Source: Pseudomonadales bacterium (GTDB taxonomy: Bacteria; Pseudomonadota; Gammaproteobacteria; Pseudomonadales; Halieaceae). Taken from it: DNA of 64,000 nucleotides. The stretch lies in assembly GCA_024234735.1 (NCBI GenBank), contig JACKNV010000008.1, positions 1-64,000 on the forward strand, read 5' to 3'. The notes under the pieces are model-generated. The model saw only the letters and a program-made list of their open reading frames with translations. It ran no database searches and was not told the DNA's origin. Of the stretch, positions 18,106 through 26,661 are shown in pieces (the stretch's first letter is position 1; each line of letters begins with the position of its first letter). The position numbers and the translations under genes were made by a program.

Positions 18106-18960
18106 TCACTGCAGTTCCCTGTGGCGTACATGGGTGTTGGCGAAGCGGGCACGATAGTGCCGGTGCAGGCGGTCGGCGAGATATACTGACCGATGTTGGC
18201 CGCCGGTACAACCGATCGCCACGGTCATATAACTGCGGTTGCTGTCCATGTAGCGCGGCAGCCAGGTGTCCAGGTAGGCGCGGATGTCCCGGTACAGTTC
18301 CTCCGCCAGGGGTTGTGATTCCAGGAAATCCTGGACCTCGCGGTCCAGGCCGTTTTTCAGGCGCAGGGCCTTGACCCAGTGCGGGTTGGGCAGCATCCGC
18401 ACATCGAATACCAGGTCGGCGTCCGTCGGCACGCCGCGCTTGAAACCGAATGACTGGAACAGCAGGGACATGCTCCCGGTGCTGTTTTTGAGCAGGCGTT
18501 GCTTGATGGCGTCGCGCAATTCGTAAATGGTCAGCTGCGAGGTATCCAGCACCAGGGAGGCGTCGCTGGCGATCGGACCCAGCAGCACCCGCTCCTTGTC
18601 TATCGCCTCTGCCAGGGGCGTGCTGTCACTGCTCAGGGGGTGGCGGCGCCGGGTCTCGCTGAAACGCTTGATCAGGGCGGCGTCGTCCGCGTCCAGGTAG
18701 AGAATCTCGCGGTGCAGGCTGGCGGGCAACTGGTCGACGATATCGCCGAAGCTGGCCAGGTCCTTCCAGGCATTGCGGGCGTCGATGCACACCGCGGTAC
18801 CGCGAAAATGCCGAAAATCCTCGCGGCTGGTCTCTTCCACAAGGGCCGGCAGCAGGGATACCGGGAGGTTGTCTATACAGTAGTAACCCTCATCCTCCAG
18901 TTGATGCAGGGCGGTGCTCTTGCCGGAGCCGGAGCGACCACTGATGATGACCAGTTGCAT
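18106..18960 (-). CDS. rapZ: RNase adapter protein RapZ
   Basis: A 284-residue RapZ/YvcJ-family P-loop protein. In E. coli it binds glucosamine-6-phosphate and delivers GlmZ sRNA to RNase E. Walker A is GRSGSGKS at residues 8-15. Further motifs are 'GYYCIDNLPVSLLPAL', 'YLDADDAALIKRFSETRRRHPL' and the C-terminal 'TVAIGCTGGQHRSVYLADRL', the latter holding conserved RNA-binding residues. The start is ATG 18960, placed by the MQLVIISGRSGSGKS opening. It is between ptsN and ptsO, as in other gammaproteobacteria. Confidence 0.95.
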   Translation of the reverse strand: MQLVIISGRSGSGKSTALHQLEDEGYYCIDNLPVSLLPALVEETSREDFRHFRGTAVCIDARNAWKDLASFGDIVDQLPASLHREILYLDADDAALIKRFSETRRRHPLSSDSTPLAEAIDKERVLLGPIASDASLVLDTSQLTIYELRDAIKQRLLKNSTGSMSLLFQSFGFKRGVPTDADLVFDVRMLPNPHWVKALRLKNGLDREVQDFLESQPLAEELYRDIRAYLDTWLPRYMDSNRSYMTVAIGCTGGQHRSVYLADRLHRHYRARFANTHVRHRELQ

Positions 18961-18970
18961 GATGCCGGGC

Positions 18971-19429
18971 TCACATATCGTGCTGGGTGGCGAGCTCGAA
19001 CAGGGTCCGGGCATCCGGGGCCGCCCGCAACTGCCGGCAGAATTCCTGCTGCTGGAACAGGCGGGCGAGGCCGGCGAGGATGTCGAGGTGTCGCTGGGTT
19101 GCCTCGCCGGGTACCAGCAGGGCAAACAACAGGTCCACGGGCTGGTCGTCGGGGGCATCGAAGTCGATGGCCTGCTCCAGGGTGACCAGGGTGCCCAGCG
19201 GCTGCGGGCAGTCATCCATCCGGCAATGGGGTATGGCGATGCCATGGCCCAGGCCGGTGCTGCCGAGTTTCTCCCGGGCGGTCAGTTGCGCGAATACCTG
19301 CTCGTAGTCCAGTGCTGGCGCATCGTCGCTGATGATTCGGGCAATGGTTTCAAACAGGCGTTTCTTGCTGACGCCCGGCACCTGGCAAGCCGTGCGTGCC
19401 GGGGTCAGAATCTCCTTGATGATGGGCAT
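18971..19429 (-). CDS. ptsN: Nitrogen regulatory EIIA protein PtsN (EIIA-Ntr)
   Basis: A 152-residue PTS EIIA-type-2 domain protein, the end acceptor of the nitrogen PTS. It regulates K+ uptake and other functions by protein contact. The phosphorylated His is in 'GLGHGIAIPHCRM' near residue 68, and the 'DLLFALLVPGEATQRHLDILAGLARLF' helix region is typical. It starts ten bases after the hpf stop. It is part of the rpoN cluster, which suggests sigma-54 related coupling with nitrogen and carbon status. Confidence 0.95.
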   Translation of the reverse strand: MPIIKEILTPARTACQVPGVSKKRLFETIARIISDDAPALDYEQVFAQLTAREKLGSTGLGHGIAIPHCRMDDCPQPLGTLVTLEQAIDFDAPDDQPVDLLFALLVPGEATQRHLDILAGLARLFQQQEFCRQLRAAPDARTLFELATQHDM

Positions 19430-19439
19430 GGTGAGGGAA

Positions 19440-19727
19440 TTAATGCCCCCTGGCTTTTTCTTTGTGTTTGATCAGTTGGCGATCCAGCTTGTCGGCCAGG
19501 GCGTCGATGGCGGCGTACATGTCCTCGGACTCGGAAGCTGCAAAAATGTCGGCGCCGGATATGTGGATGGTTGCCTCCGCTTTCTGGACCATTTTTTCCA
19601 CGATCAGGGTGACCTGGGTATTGGTGATCTGGTCGAAGTGCCGTTGCAGGCGTTCGAACTTGCTCTCGACATACTCGCGCAAGGGATCAGTAACCTCTAC
19701 ATGGTGACCGCTGACATTCAGTTGCAT
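19440..19727 (-). CDS. hpf: Ribosome hibernation promoting factor (short HPF)
   Basis: A 95-residue short-form HPF/YhbH that binds the 30S mRNA channel and helps form 100S ribosome dimers in stationary phase. Features are 'MQLNVSGHHVEVTDPLREYVESK' type opening, 'VTLIVEKMVQKAEATIHI' and 'DMYAAIDALADKLDRQLIKHKEK'. The start is ATG 19727, about eight bases after a clear AAGGAG site; the longer upstream frame is not conserved. It lies 127 bases downstream of rpoN, the usual position. Confidence 0.94.
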   Translation of the reverse strand: MQLNVSGHHVEVTDPLREYVESKFERLQRHFDQITNTQVTLIVEKMVQKAEATIHISGADIFAASESEDMYAAIDALADKLDRQLIKHKEKARGH

Positions 19728-19854
19728 GGATAGCTCCTTCTTCCAGTTAAGCCGGGATGCAGTTCCCGACACCGGCACCGCCGGATTTTAACGCTGACAG
19801 CCGGAATTCTAGACCACAGCCGGGTTGGAAACGAGTAATTTCACCCGCCATGGC

Positions 19855-21354
19855 CTACACCAGTCGCTTGCGTTCATTGGAGGGCGGGATCATCAGCGTT
19901 TCGCGGTATTTGGCGATGGTGCGACGCGCCACTTTCACGCCCTGTTCCTCGAGCAGCTGGGTGATCTTGTTGTCGCTCAGGGGTTTGCGGGGATTCTCCG
20001 CGGCAACCAGTTTCTTGATGAGGGCGCGGATCGCGGTGGACGAGCACTCCCCGCCCGAGGTGGTCGCCACGTGACTGGAGAAAAAGTACTTCAGCTCGAA
20101 TACCCCGCGCGGCGTGTGCATGTACTTCTGGGTGGTCACCCTGGAAATCGTCGACTCGTGCATCTCCACCGCTTCGGCGATGTCGTGCAGCACCAGTGGT
20201 TTCATGGCCTCCGGGCCGTAGTCGAGGAAGTTCCGCTGGTGTTCGACGATTTTGGTGGCGACCTTCATGAGGGTTTCGTTGCGACTGTGCAGGCTCTTGA
20301 GAAACCAGCGCGCCTCCTGCAGGTTGTCCCGCAGGAAGGTGTTGTCGGCGCTGGTATCGGCGCGCCGGATCAAACCGGCATAGTTGCTGTTGATGCGCAG
20401 CTTCGGGGCGATATCCGGGTTGAGCTCGACCACCCAGCGCCCGTCGCGCTTGCTCACGAAAACATCGGGAATGACGTACTCGGTGCTTGCCTGGGCCACC
20501 GATTGCCCGGGGTTGGGATCCAGCGACTGGATCAGCCCCAGTACTTCTTTCAGCTCCTGTTCCGACAGCCGGGTGCGGCGCATGATCTGCCGGAAGTCGC
20601 CGCTGCCCAACTGGTTGAGGTGCCGGGTGAGAATCACCCGGGCCTGTTCCAGCCACGGGGTGGAAGCGGGCAGTTGCCGCAGCTGCACCAGCAGGCACTC
20701 CTGGAGATCTCGGGTGCATACGCCCGCTGGTTCGAACTGCTGCAGGCGATGCAGCACCGCCACCACTTCGTCCAGGTCAATGTCGAGTTCGGTGCCTTCC
20801 AGCAGGGCCTGGTGAAGCTCCTCCAGATCCTGCTCCAGGCGCCCGTTTTCGTCGGTGGCGTCGATAATGGCCAGTGCTATCAGGCGGTCGGTGTCCGACA
20901 GGCGGGTCAGGTTCAGCTGCCACAGCAGCTGTTCCCGGAGGCTCTCGCTGGGCGCGTTGCGCGCTTCGAAGTCGCTGTCGCCGTTATCGTCCGCCAGGGG
21001 CATGGGGGCAGAGCCGGAAGGCAGCAGGTCGTCCCACTGGGTGTCCACCGGCAGGTCCTCCGGCAGCTTGCCGTCCCATTCGCCGTCGGCCGTCGGCTCG
21101 CCGGCGCTGTCCTGGCTGTCCATGGGCCCGTCCTGGCGGATGAGGTCCGGCGCCGCGTCCTCGTCACCCCGGTTGTCGCCGCCATCGGGGGGCGCGTCGT
21201 CTTCCTCCAGTTCCAGCAGCGGGTTGCTTTCCAGGGCCTGCTGGATCTCCTGCTGCAGATCCAGGGTCGACAGCTGCAACAACCTGATCGCCTGTTGCAG
21301 CTGCGGCGTCATGGTCAGCTGTTGGCCCAGTTTTAGTTGCAGCGATTGCTTCAT
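19855..21354 (-). CDS. rpoN: RNA polymerase sigma-54 factor RpoN
   Basis: A 499-residue sigma-54. Residues 1-50 form the glutamine- and leucine-rich activator-interaction region ('MKQSLQLKLGQQLTMTPQLQQ'); residues ~50-130 are an acidic linker; then the core-binding domain, the HTH, and the RpoN box near the C-terminus ('ARRTIAKYRETLMIP'). It needs ATP-using activators to open promoters. The start is ATG 21354, fixed by the conserved opening. A 152-base gap separates it from lptB, so it may have its own promoter within the cluster. Confidence 0.96.
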   Translation of the reverse strand: MKQSLQLKLGQQLTMTPQLQQAIRLLQLSTLDLQQEIQQALESNPLLELEEDDAPPDGGDNRGDEDAAPDLIRQDGPMDSQDSAGEPTADGEWDGKLPEDLPVDTQWDDLLPSGSAPMPLADDNGDSDFEARNAPSESLREQLLWQLNLTRLSDTDRLIALAIIDATDENGRLEQDLEELHQALLEGTELDIDLDEVVAVLHRLQQFEPAGVCTRDLQECLLVQLRQLPASTPWLEQARVILTRHLNQLGSGDFRQIMRRTRLSEQELKEVLGLIQSLDPNPGQSVAQASTEYVIPDVFVSKRDGRWVVELNPDIAPKLRINSNYAGLIRRADTSADNTFLRDNLQEARWFLKSLHSRNETLMKVATKIVEHQRNFLDYGPEAMKPLVLHDIAEAVEMHESTISRVTTQKYMHTPRGVFELKYFFSSHVATTSGGECSSTAIRALIKKLVAAENPRKPLSDNKITQLLEEQGVKVARRTIAKYRETLMIPPSNERKRLV

Positions 21355-21506
21355 CAAGCTGTGTAGTGCTCCTGCCTGTAGCCTGTCGGGGGCGGCATCG
21401 ACCGCAGTGTAGCCTCGGCCGCCGCCGCGAAGCAACACTTTGGCGTGATTTTTGCTAGTGCTAGTTTGCGAGTGCCCCGGGGAGAGCGGCCGGCTGGCGT
21501 CCGGGA

Positions 21507-22232
21507 CTACATGTGGAAATGGTCGCCCAGGTACACTTGCCGGACCCGCTTGTGGGCGAGGATTTCCTGGGCGGTACCGGCGGCGATGATATGGCCCTCG
21601 CCAACGATATAGGCCTTCTCGCAGATATCCAGGGTGTCGCGCACGTTGTGGTCGGTAATCAACACGCCGATGCCGCGAGCCTGCAGGTGGTGAATGATGG
21701 TCTTGATGTCGTTGACCGAGATCGGATCCACCCCGGCGAAGGGTTCGTCCAGCAGGATGAAGTCGGGTTCCGTGGCCAGCGCGCGGGCAATCTCCACGCG
21801 GCGGCGTTCCCCGCCGGACAGTGATTGCCCCTGGCTGTCGCGCAGGTGTTCCACGTTGAATTCGGCAAGCAGTTCGTCCCGGCGCTCCAGGCGCTGTCGC
21901 TTGTTGAGGTCGGCGCGGGTTTCCAGAATGGCCATGAGATTCTGGCCAACCGTCAGCTTGCGGAAGATGGAGGCCTCCTGCGGCAGGTAGCCCACTCCGC
22001 GGCGGGCGCGCTGGTGCATGGACAGGGCGGTGATGTCCTCGCCGTTGATGGTGATGGTGCCGCAGTCGGCGCGGATGATGCCGATGATCATGTAGAAACA
22101 GGTGGTCTTGCCGGCGCCGTTGGGCCCCAGCAGGCCGACGACCTGGCCGCTCTCCATCTCCAGTGATACGTCCCGGACGACCTCCCGGCCGCCATAGGCC
22201 TTGGCGAGATTAGTTGCCTGCAGTATTGCCAC
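21507..22232 (-). CDS. lptB: LPS export ABC transporter ATP-binding protein LptB
   Basis: A 241-residue ABC ATPase that powers LPS extraction by LptFG. Walker A is GPNGAGKT (36-43), the signature is LSGGERRRVEIARAL, Walker B is 'FILLDEPFAGVDP', and the switch His is in 'LITDHNVRDTL'. It starts at GTG 22232 and overlaps lptA by 23 bases. The order lptA-lptB is the standard one, but lptC is missing upstream of lptA. Confidence 0.96.
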   Translation of the reverse strand: MAILQATNLAKAYGGREVVRDVSLEMESGQVVGLLGPNGAGKTTCFYMIIGIIRADCGTITINGEDITALSMHQRARRGVGYLPQEASIFRKLTVGQNLMAILETRADLNKRQRLERRDELLAEFNVEHLRDSQGQSLSGGERRRVEIARALATEPDFILLDEPFAGVDPISVNDIKTIIHHLQARGIGVLITDHNVRDTLDICEKAYIVGEGHIIAAGTAQEILAHKRVRQVYLGDHFHM

Positions 22233-22797
22233 TGTCGGCTGGTTCCTTGTCCTCGTCTTCGCGCAAGACCTGCGGCTCGATGACCACCACCACGCGATCA
22301 CCGTCAGAGTCTTTATCCGACTCGGCCTTGATTAGTTGTTTGGCGATATCGTAATCGATGGAATCGCCGGTTACCGATGATCCGTCCTGGGTGATATGCG
22401 CATCCCTGGTGAGGTGCACCCGATTTTCGTTCTTGAAATATTCGATGACCAGGGCGCGGGCTTTCACCAGGGGCTCGTCCACGGCGGGCTGTTGCTGCAT
22501 CCTGGCTGGATTGCCCTCGGCGACGATCTTGTCCGCCTGCGCGGTGGTATGGTAGATGGTGATCTTGTCGGCCTCGATATCCATGCTGCCCTGGACCATG
22601 TGGACGTTGCCGCTGTAGACGGTAAAGCCCTGTTTCTCGTCGCGGATGGCGGTATCCGCGGTAATGTTGATCGGCTGGTCGCTGTCATCGGGCAGGCCGT
22701 GGGAAAACATCGCCGGCAGGAGCGCGAGTGCAACGGCGGCGGCGCGCAGCGTGACAGGCCGGAGTGCGCGAAGTTGTCGGTAACTAGGCCGTGGCAT
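22210..22797 (-). CDS. lptA: Lipopolysaccharide transport periplasmic protein LptA
   Basis: A 195-residue secreted protein that forms the periplasmic bridge carrying LPS. An N-terminal basic and hydrophobic signal peptide ('LRAAAVALALLPAMFSHG') is followed by the OstA-like beta-jellyroll: 'QPINITADTAIRDEKQGFTVYSGNV', 'GSMDIEADKITIY' and 'KNENRVHLTRDAHITQDGSSVTGDSI'. The start is ATG 22797 with GGGGAACC just upstream. The C-terminal acidic tail is a little longer than in E. coli. In most relatives lptC would precede it; here only 155 non-coding bases separate it from kdsC. Confidence 0.93.
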   Translation of the reverse strand: MPRPSYRQLRALRPVTLRAAAVALALLPAMFSHGLPDDSDQPINITADTAIRDEKQGFTVYSGNVHMVQGSMDIEADKITIYHTTAQADKIVAEGNPARMQQQPAVDEPLVKARALVIEYFKNENRVHLTRDAHITQDGSSVTGDSIDYDIAKQLIKAESDKDSDGDRVVVVIEPQVLREDEDKEPADSGNTAGN

Positions 22798-22952
22798 GTG
22801 GTTCCCCGGCGGAGTGCGTCGGCATGACTGGTTCCTCAATGCGGCGCACCGGGTGTTCACGCCCTGCGCCTTCGTGGGTTTTGACTCGTGCCGATGGTAA
22901 CCGGTTCACCGCCAGAGGCAATTTAATTTTTTTGCCCGGGTGGCGGCCTGTT

Positions 22953-23474
22953 TCAGGCAAAGCCCTGTTCCAGGGCGTCCCAGGCTCCGCGGGCCCGGAG
23001 AATGAATTCACAGGCCTCCCGCACGGCTCCACAGCCGCCCGGCAGGGTGGCGCACCAGTTTGCCACGCTGTGCACACTGGCGCTGGCATCGGCCACTGTC
23101 ATGCCCAGGCCCGCCGCGGCAATTGCTCCCAGGTCGGGCAGGTCATCGCCCATGTAGGCGCATTGCTCCAGGCCCAGTTGCAGTTGCCCGCACAACTCCC
23201 GCAATGCCACCAGTTTGTCCTCGCGCCCCTGGACGACTGCATCGATTCCCAGTTCCCGCGCCCGGCGGGCCACGATCTCAGACTGGCGCCCGGTGATAAT
23301 GGCCACCTGCACGCCGCTGCGCTGCAGCAATTTGATACCCAGGCCATCCTTGATGTTGAACGCCTTGAGTTCCTCTCCGCTGTTGCCATAGTAAATGCGG
23401 CCGTCGGTGAGTACGCCGTCCACGTCCAGTGCGAGCAGTTTTACTGCCGCTGCTTTTTGTTCCAGTTCGGTCAT
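22953..23474 (-). CDS. kdsC: 3-deoxy-D-manno-octulosonate 8-phosphate phosphatase KdsC
   Basis: A 173-residue HAD phosphatase that makes KDO from KDO-8-P for LPS inner core. Motif I is 'ALDVDGVLTDG' (Asp 17 and 19), 'AIITGRQS' is motif II, and 'MGDDLPDL' is motif IV. It is a cap-less tetrameric type of normal length. It follows kdsD by 14 bases. The 155 bases after its stop contain no lptC, only a short frame leading to lptA. Confidence 0.95.
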   Translation of the reverse strand: MTELEQKAAAVKLLALDVDGVLTDGRIYYGNSGEELKAFNIKDGLGIKLLQRSGVQVAIITGRQSEIVARRARELGIDAVVQGREDKLVALRELCGQLQLGLEQCAYMGDDLPDLGAIAAAGLGMTVADASASVHSVANWCATLPGGCGAVREACEFILRARGAWDALEQGFA

Positions 23475-23488
23475 GGTGCCATTCCCCG

Positions 23489-24469
23489 TCAGGCCAGCCC
23501 GGCATGCAACAGGTGCATCAGGTGGATGACCCCCGCGACCCTGCGATCCTTTTCGATGACGACCAGGGAGCTGATCTCGTTCTCTTCCATGATGCGCATG
23601 GCTTCCGCGGCCAGCATGTCGGGGGTGACGGTTTTCGCCCCTTTGCTCATAAGCTCCGCAATCGGGGTCTCGTTGATATCCACCCTGGCCTTGAGCGTCC
23701 GGCGCAGGTCGCCATCGGTGAAGATGCCATCCAGGTTGCCGCGCTCGTCGGTGACCGTGGTCATGCCCAGGCCCTTGTTGCTGATTTCCAGCAGCGCCTC
23801 GGACAGGGTGGTGTCCGGCCGCACCTGCGGAACGCCGTCGCCGGCGCGCATGATGTCGGCCACTTTCAGCAGCAGCTTCTTGCCCAGGGTGCCGCCGGGG
23901 TGGGAAAAGGCGAAGTCGTCGGCGGTGAAGCCGCGTGCCTCCAGCAGCGCGATGGCCAGGGCGTCACCCATGACCAGGGCCGTGGTGGTACTCGAGGTGG
24001 GCGCCAGGTCCAGCGGGCACGCCTCGGTGGCAACGCCGGTATCCAGGTGCACATCGGAGGCCATGGCCAGCACTGACTCGGGGTTGCCGGTCATGCTGAC
24101 CAGACGCGTTCCCATGCGTTTGAGCAGTGGCAGCAGGGTGACGATCTCGGCGACCGCGCCGCTGTTGGACAGGGCTATGACGGTGTCATCGGCGGTGATC
24201 ATGCCCATGTCGCCGTGGCTGGCCTCACCGGGGTGCACGAAAAAGGCCGGTGTGCCGGTGCTGGCGAGGGTCGCCGCGATCTTGCGCGCTATGTGCCCCG
24301 ACTTGCCCATGCCGGTGACGATAACCCGGCCGCCGGTCTGCAACAGCAATTCGCAGGCGCGCTCGAAATCGGCGCCGACGCGCCCCTCCAGGGCGGCTAC
24401 CGCCTCGGATTCCATCCTGATGGTGCGCCTGGCCGAGGTCGCAAAGCCACTGCAAGCTGCGTCCGACAT
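23489..24469 (-). CDS. kdsD: Arabinose-5-phosphate isomerase KdsD
   Basis: A 326-residue isomerase that converts ribulose-5-phosphate to arabinose-5-phosphate, the precursor of KDO. An N-terminal SIS domain (about 1-200, 'GRVIVTGMGKSGHIARKIAATLAS', 'GMITADDTVIALSNSG', '..GDALAIALLEARGF') is followed by two CBS domains ('LEISNKGLGMTTVTD', 'ISSLVVIEKDRRVAGVIHL'). The start is ATG 24469; the longer frame overlaps yrbG. It lies in the standard order yrbG-kdsD-kdsC. Confidence 0.95.
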   Translation of the reverse strand: MSDAACSGFATSARRTIRMESEAVAALEGRVGADFERACELLLQTGGRVIVTGMGKSGHIARKIAATLASTGTPAFFVHPGEASHGDMGMITADDTVIALSNSGAVAEIVTLLPLLKRMGTRLVSMTGNPESVLAMASDVHLDTGVATEACPLDLAPTSSTTTALVMGDALAIALLEARGFTADDFAFSHPGGTLGKKLLLKVADIMRAGDGVPQVRPDTTLSEALLEISNKGLGMTTVTDERGNLDGIFTDGDLRRTLKARVDINETPIAELMSKGAKTVTPDMLAAEAMRIMEENEISSLVVIEKDRRVAGVIHLMHLLHAGLA

Positions 24470-24483
24470 GTGGTGTCCTTGGG

Positions 24484-25458
24484 TCAGAGAGTGAGATATA
24501 ACCAGCAATAATACAGCGCGTAGATAATCACTAACAACACCCCGGTGAGGCGCCCGAGGTAGGCGTGACCTGCCGGCGCGGCGCGGCGCTTTCCGCCCAG
24601 ATAGAGGGCCAGGGCGAGCGCCAGGGTGAGCGCCAGCATCACGGGGTAGTCCCTGGTCATAACCGCGCCGTCCAGTATTTCCGGCCCGAGCAGGCCGGGT
24701 ATGGGCATGACCGCCAGCAGGTTGAACAGGTTGGATCCCACCACGTTGCCCAGGGCGATCTCGCTGTGCCCGCGCAACGCGCTGGTGGTACTGGCGGCCA
24801 GCTCGGGCAGGCTGGTGCCCACTGCCACGACGGTGAGCCCGATCACCAGTTCGGACACGCCCAGGATGCTGGCGGCGGTAACGGCCCCCCACACCAGCAG
24901 GCGGGAGCTCGCGATCAGCAATACCAGGCCCAGGACAAAGATCAGCCAGGCTTTGGCCAGGCCGATCTGTGCCGGCCCGTCCTCCGCCGTGGCGGCTCCC
25001 AGCTCCAGGTCGGTCGACTGGCTGCGCAGCATGTAACCAAGGCTGAACACCAGGGCGGCCAGCATCAGGCCGCCATCGATCACCGACAGGGTGCCGTCTC
25101 CCAGCAGCAGGCCCGCCGCAACCGTCACCACCAGTAACAGGGCGAGTTCATTCTGGATCGTGCGCCGCAGCACGACCAGGGGTGCCACCAGGGCGGTGCA
25201 GCCCAGTACCAGGCCGATGTTGGCGATATTGGAGCCGATGGCGTTGCCGACCGCGAGTTCGCCGGCGCCGGTCAGGGCCGCGGCGATGGATACCAGTATT
25301 TCCGGCGCGGAGGTGCCGATCGAAACAATGGTCAGGCCGATGATTACCGGTGGCAGGCCCAGGTTGCAGGCGATGGCGGCCGCGCCGGCGACGAACCGGT
25401 CGGCACTCCAGATCAGGATCAGAAAGCCCGCGAACATGGCAGCGGAGGCTATCAGCAT
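24484..25458 (-). CDS. yrbG: Calcium/sodium antiporter (YrbG/CaxA family)
   Basis: A 324-residue Na+/Ca2+ exchanger-like inner-membrane protein. Two inverted halves each carry the alpha repeat: 'VIIGLTIVSIGTSAPEILVS..' and 'LVIGLTVVAVGTSLPELAAST..', with conserved 'GNAIGSNIANIGLVLG' and 'GNVVGSNLFNLLAV'. About ten helices are visible. The start is ATG 25458. It heads the leftward LPS cluster, as in E. coli, and diverges from mlaC. Confidence 0.92.
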   Translation of the reverse strand: MLIASAAMFAGFLILIWSADRFVAGAAAIACNLGLPPVIIGLTIVSIGTSAPEILVSIAAALTGAGELAVGNAIGSNIANIGLVLGCTALVAPLVVLRRTIQNELALLLVVTVAAGLLLGDGTLSVIDGGLMLAALVFSLGYMLRSQSTDLELGAATAEDGPAQIGLAKAWLIFVLGLVLLIASSRLLVWGAVTAASILGVSELVIGLTVVAVGTSLPELAASTTSALRGHSEIALGNVVGSNLFNLLAVMPIPGLLGPEILDGAVMTRDYPVMLALTLALALALYLGGKRRAAPAGHAYLGRLTGVLLVIIYALYYCWLYLTL

Positions 25459-25541
25459 ACGGATGGATTTCCTGTTAAAGTATTGGCCCGCGTGCCCCCC
25501 GGGAACCGGCCCTGGCGGTCGGCTGTCAAACGCCTGGCCGG

Positions 25542-25571
25542 TAGACAGCGGGGCAGGAGCGGGATTATACA
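25542..25571 (+). promoter_or_regulatory. Putative sigma-70 promoter for mlaC
   Basis: TAGACA (25542-25547) and TATACA (25566-25571) are 18 bases apart, about 55 bases upstream of the mlaC start. On the other strand the same position reads TATAAT (25569-25564), so the site may also carry a -10 for the divergent yrbG operon, although no good -35 is seen for it. Confidence 0.45.
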
Positions 25572-25624
25572 GTGACCCCGGGGCGAGCACAGGCATTAAT
25601 ATGGGATGCAAGGAGTTGGGAACA

Positions 25625-26293
25625 GTGAAATCAGCTTGGTTGTGGGGGTTGTGCCTGCTATTGGCGGGGGCATGGGCGCAGGCCACGGCGCAGCAGCCCA
25701 GCGCCCACGAGGTGGTGGAGGACGCCACCCAGCGGGTGATGGCCGTGGTCGCCGAAGCCAGTGAATATGCCGACGAGGATCCGGAGCGCTACTACCAACA
25801 GGTGCAGACAATCCTCGACCCGGTCATCGATTTTCGCGGTTTCGCGCGCAGCGTCATGGGGCCCTATGCCACCAGCAAGCGCTACCGCTCCCTGGACGAG
25901 GCGGGCCAGGCCCAGCTGCGGGCGCAGCTGGACCGGTTCACCGAGGTGATGCGCGTGGGCCTGGTGCGTACCTACAGCAAGGGGCTGCTGGCCTACAGCG
26001 GCTCGCGTATCGAGGTGTTCGCCATTTCCGACGAGGAAGAGGCCAGCGGGCGGGCCGCGGTGCGCCAGCTGATCTACAGCGGCCAGCCGGACCCCTATCT
26101 GCTGCTGTACCAGATGGGGCGCGACAAGTCCGGCCAGTGGCTGTTGCGCAATGTGATCATCGAGAGTGTCAACCTCGGTGAAATCTATCGCAGCCAGTTC
26201 GAGGCCGCCGCCCGCAAGTACGACGGCAACCTGGACGCGGTGATCGATAACTGGGAAACCGTGGAGGTGAACACCTCCGAACAGGAAGGCTGA
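25625..26293 (+). CDS. mlaC: Periplasmic phospholipid-binding protein MlaC
   Basis: A 222-residue secreted protein of the MlaC/Ttg2D family, which shuttles phospholipids between outer and inner membranes. The signal peptide is 'MKSAWLWGLCLLLAGAWAQATA', read from GTG 25625 with AAGGAG nine bases upstream. Conserved family segments are 'YYQQVQTILDPVIDFRGFARSVMG', 'LVRTYSKGLLAYSG' and 'WLLRNVIIESVNLGEIYRSQF'. Its usual partners mlaF, mlaE, mlaD and mlaB are not present here: yrbG lies upstream on the other strand and ibaG downstream. It therefore acts with an inner-membrane complex encoded elsewhere, or the pathway is reduced. Confidence 0.9.
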   Translation: MKSAWLWGLCLLLAGAWAQATAQQPSAHEVVEDATQRVMAVVAEASEYADEDPERYYQQVQTILDPVIDFRGFARSVMGPYATSKRYRSLDEAGQAQLRAQLDRFTEVMRVGLVRTYSKGLLAYSGSRIEVFAISDEEEASGRAAVRQLIYSGQPDPYLLLYQMGRDKSGQWLLRNVIIESVNLGEIYRSQFEAAARKYDGNLDAVIDNWETVEVNTSEQEG

Positions 26294-26396
26294 ACGCGCG
26301 GCGCGGTTGAGGCAGTCGCCAGCGCGCCGGTTTTCTCCTAGAATGCCCCCTTTTTTATCGCCGGGCCGTGTACCCGGCCGGCTGGGGAGACAATTG

Positions 26397-26642
26397 ATGG
26401 ATGCCGCTACAGTGAAGTCGCTGCTGGAAAACCACCTCGCGCAATGCGAGTTCCACGTGCAGGGCGAGGGCAGTCATTACGAAATCGTCGCCATCGGTGA
26501 GGTCTTCGAGGGGCTGCGGCCGGTGAAAAAGCAGCAGCTGGTATACGGCGCCCTGGGCGAGTGCATCGCCGATGGCAGTGTCCACGCCGTGAACATCCGC
26601 ACCTACACGCCTGCCGAGTGGCAGGACCGCGGTCGCTCCTGA
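26397..26642 (+). CDS. ibaG: BolA family protein IbaG
   Basis: An 81-residue BolA-fold protein that partners with monothiol glutaredoxins in iron-sulfur handling. Features are 'SLLENHLAQCEFHVQGEGSH', the loop 'YEIVAIGEVFEGLRPVKKQQLVYGAL' and 'VHAVNIRTYTPAEW'. The start is ATG 26397, read as MDAATVKSLL. It lies between mlaC and hisG; in many relatives murA lies directly after ibaG, but here hisG does. Confidence 0.93.
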   Translation: MDAATVKSLLENHLAQCEFHVQGEGSHYEIVAIGEVFEGLRPVKKQQLVYGALGECIADGSVHAVNIRTYTPAEWQDRGRS

Positions 26643-26661
26643 GCTGCCCGCGCGCCCGGAT

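Noticed and set aside
22784..23089. 101-codon minus-strand frame spanning the kdsC-lptA gap, considered as a shortened lptC
   Set aside because: It overlaps kdsC in another frame, lacks the N-terminal anchor and LptC beta-strand motifs, and is Pro/Arg/Gly rich.
26331..26384. CCGGG..CCCGG stem upstream of ibaG as a terminator
   Set aside because: The T-run lies before, not after, the stem in the direction of transcription.
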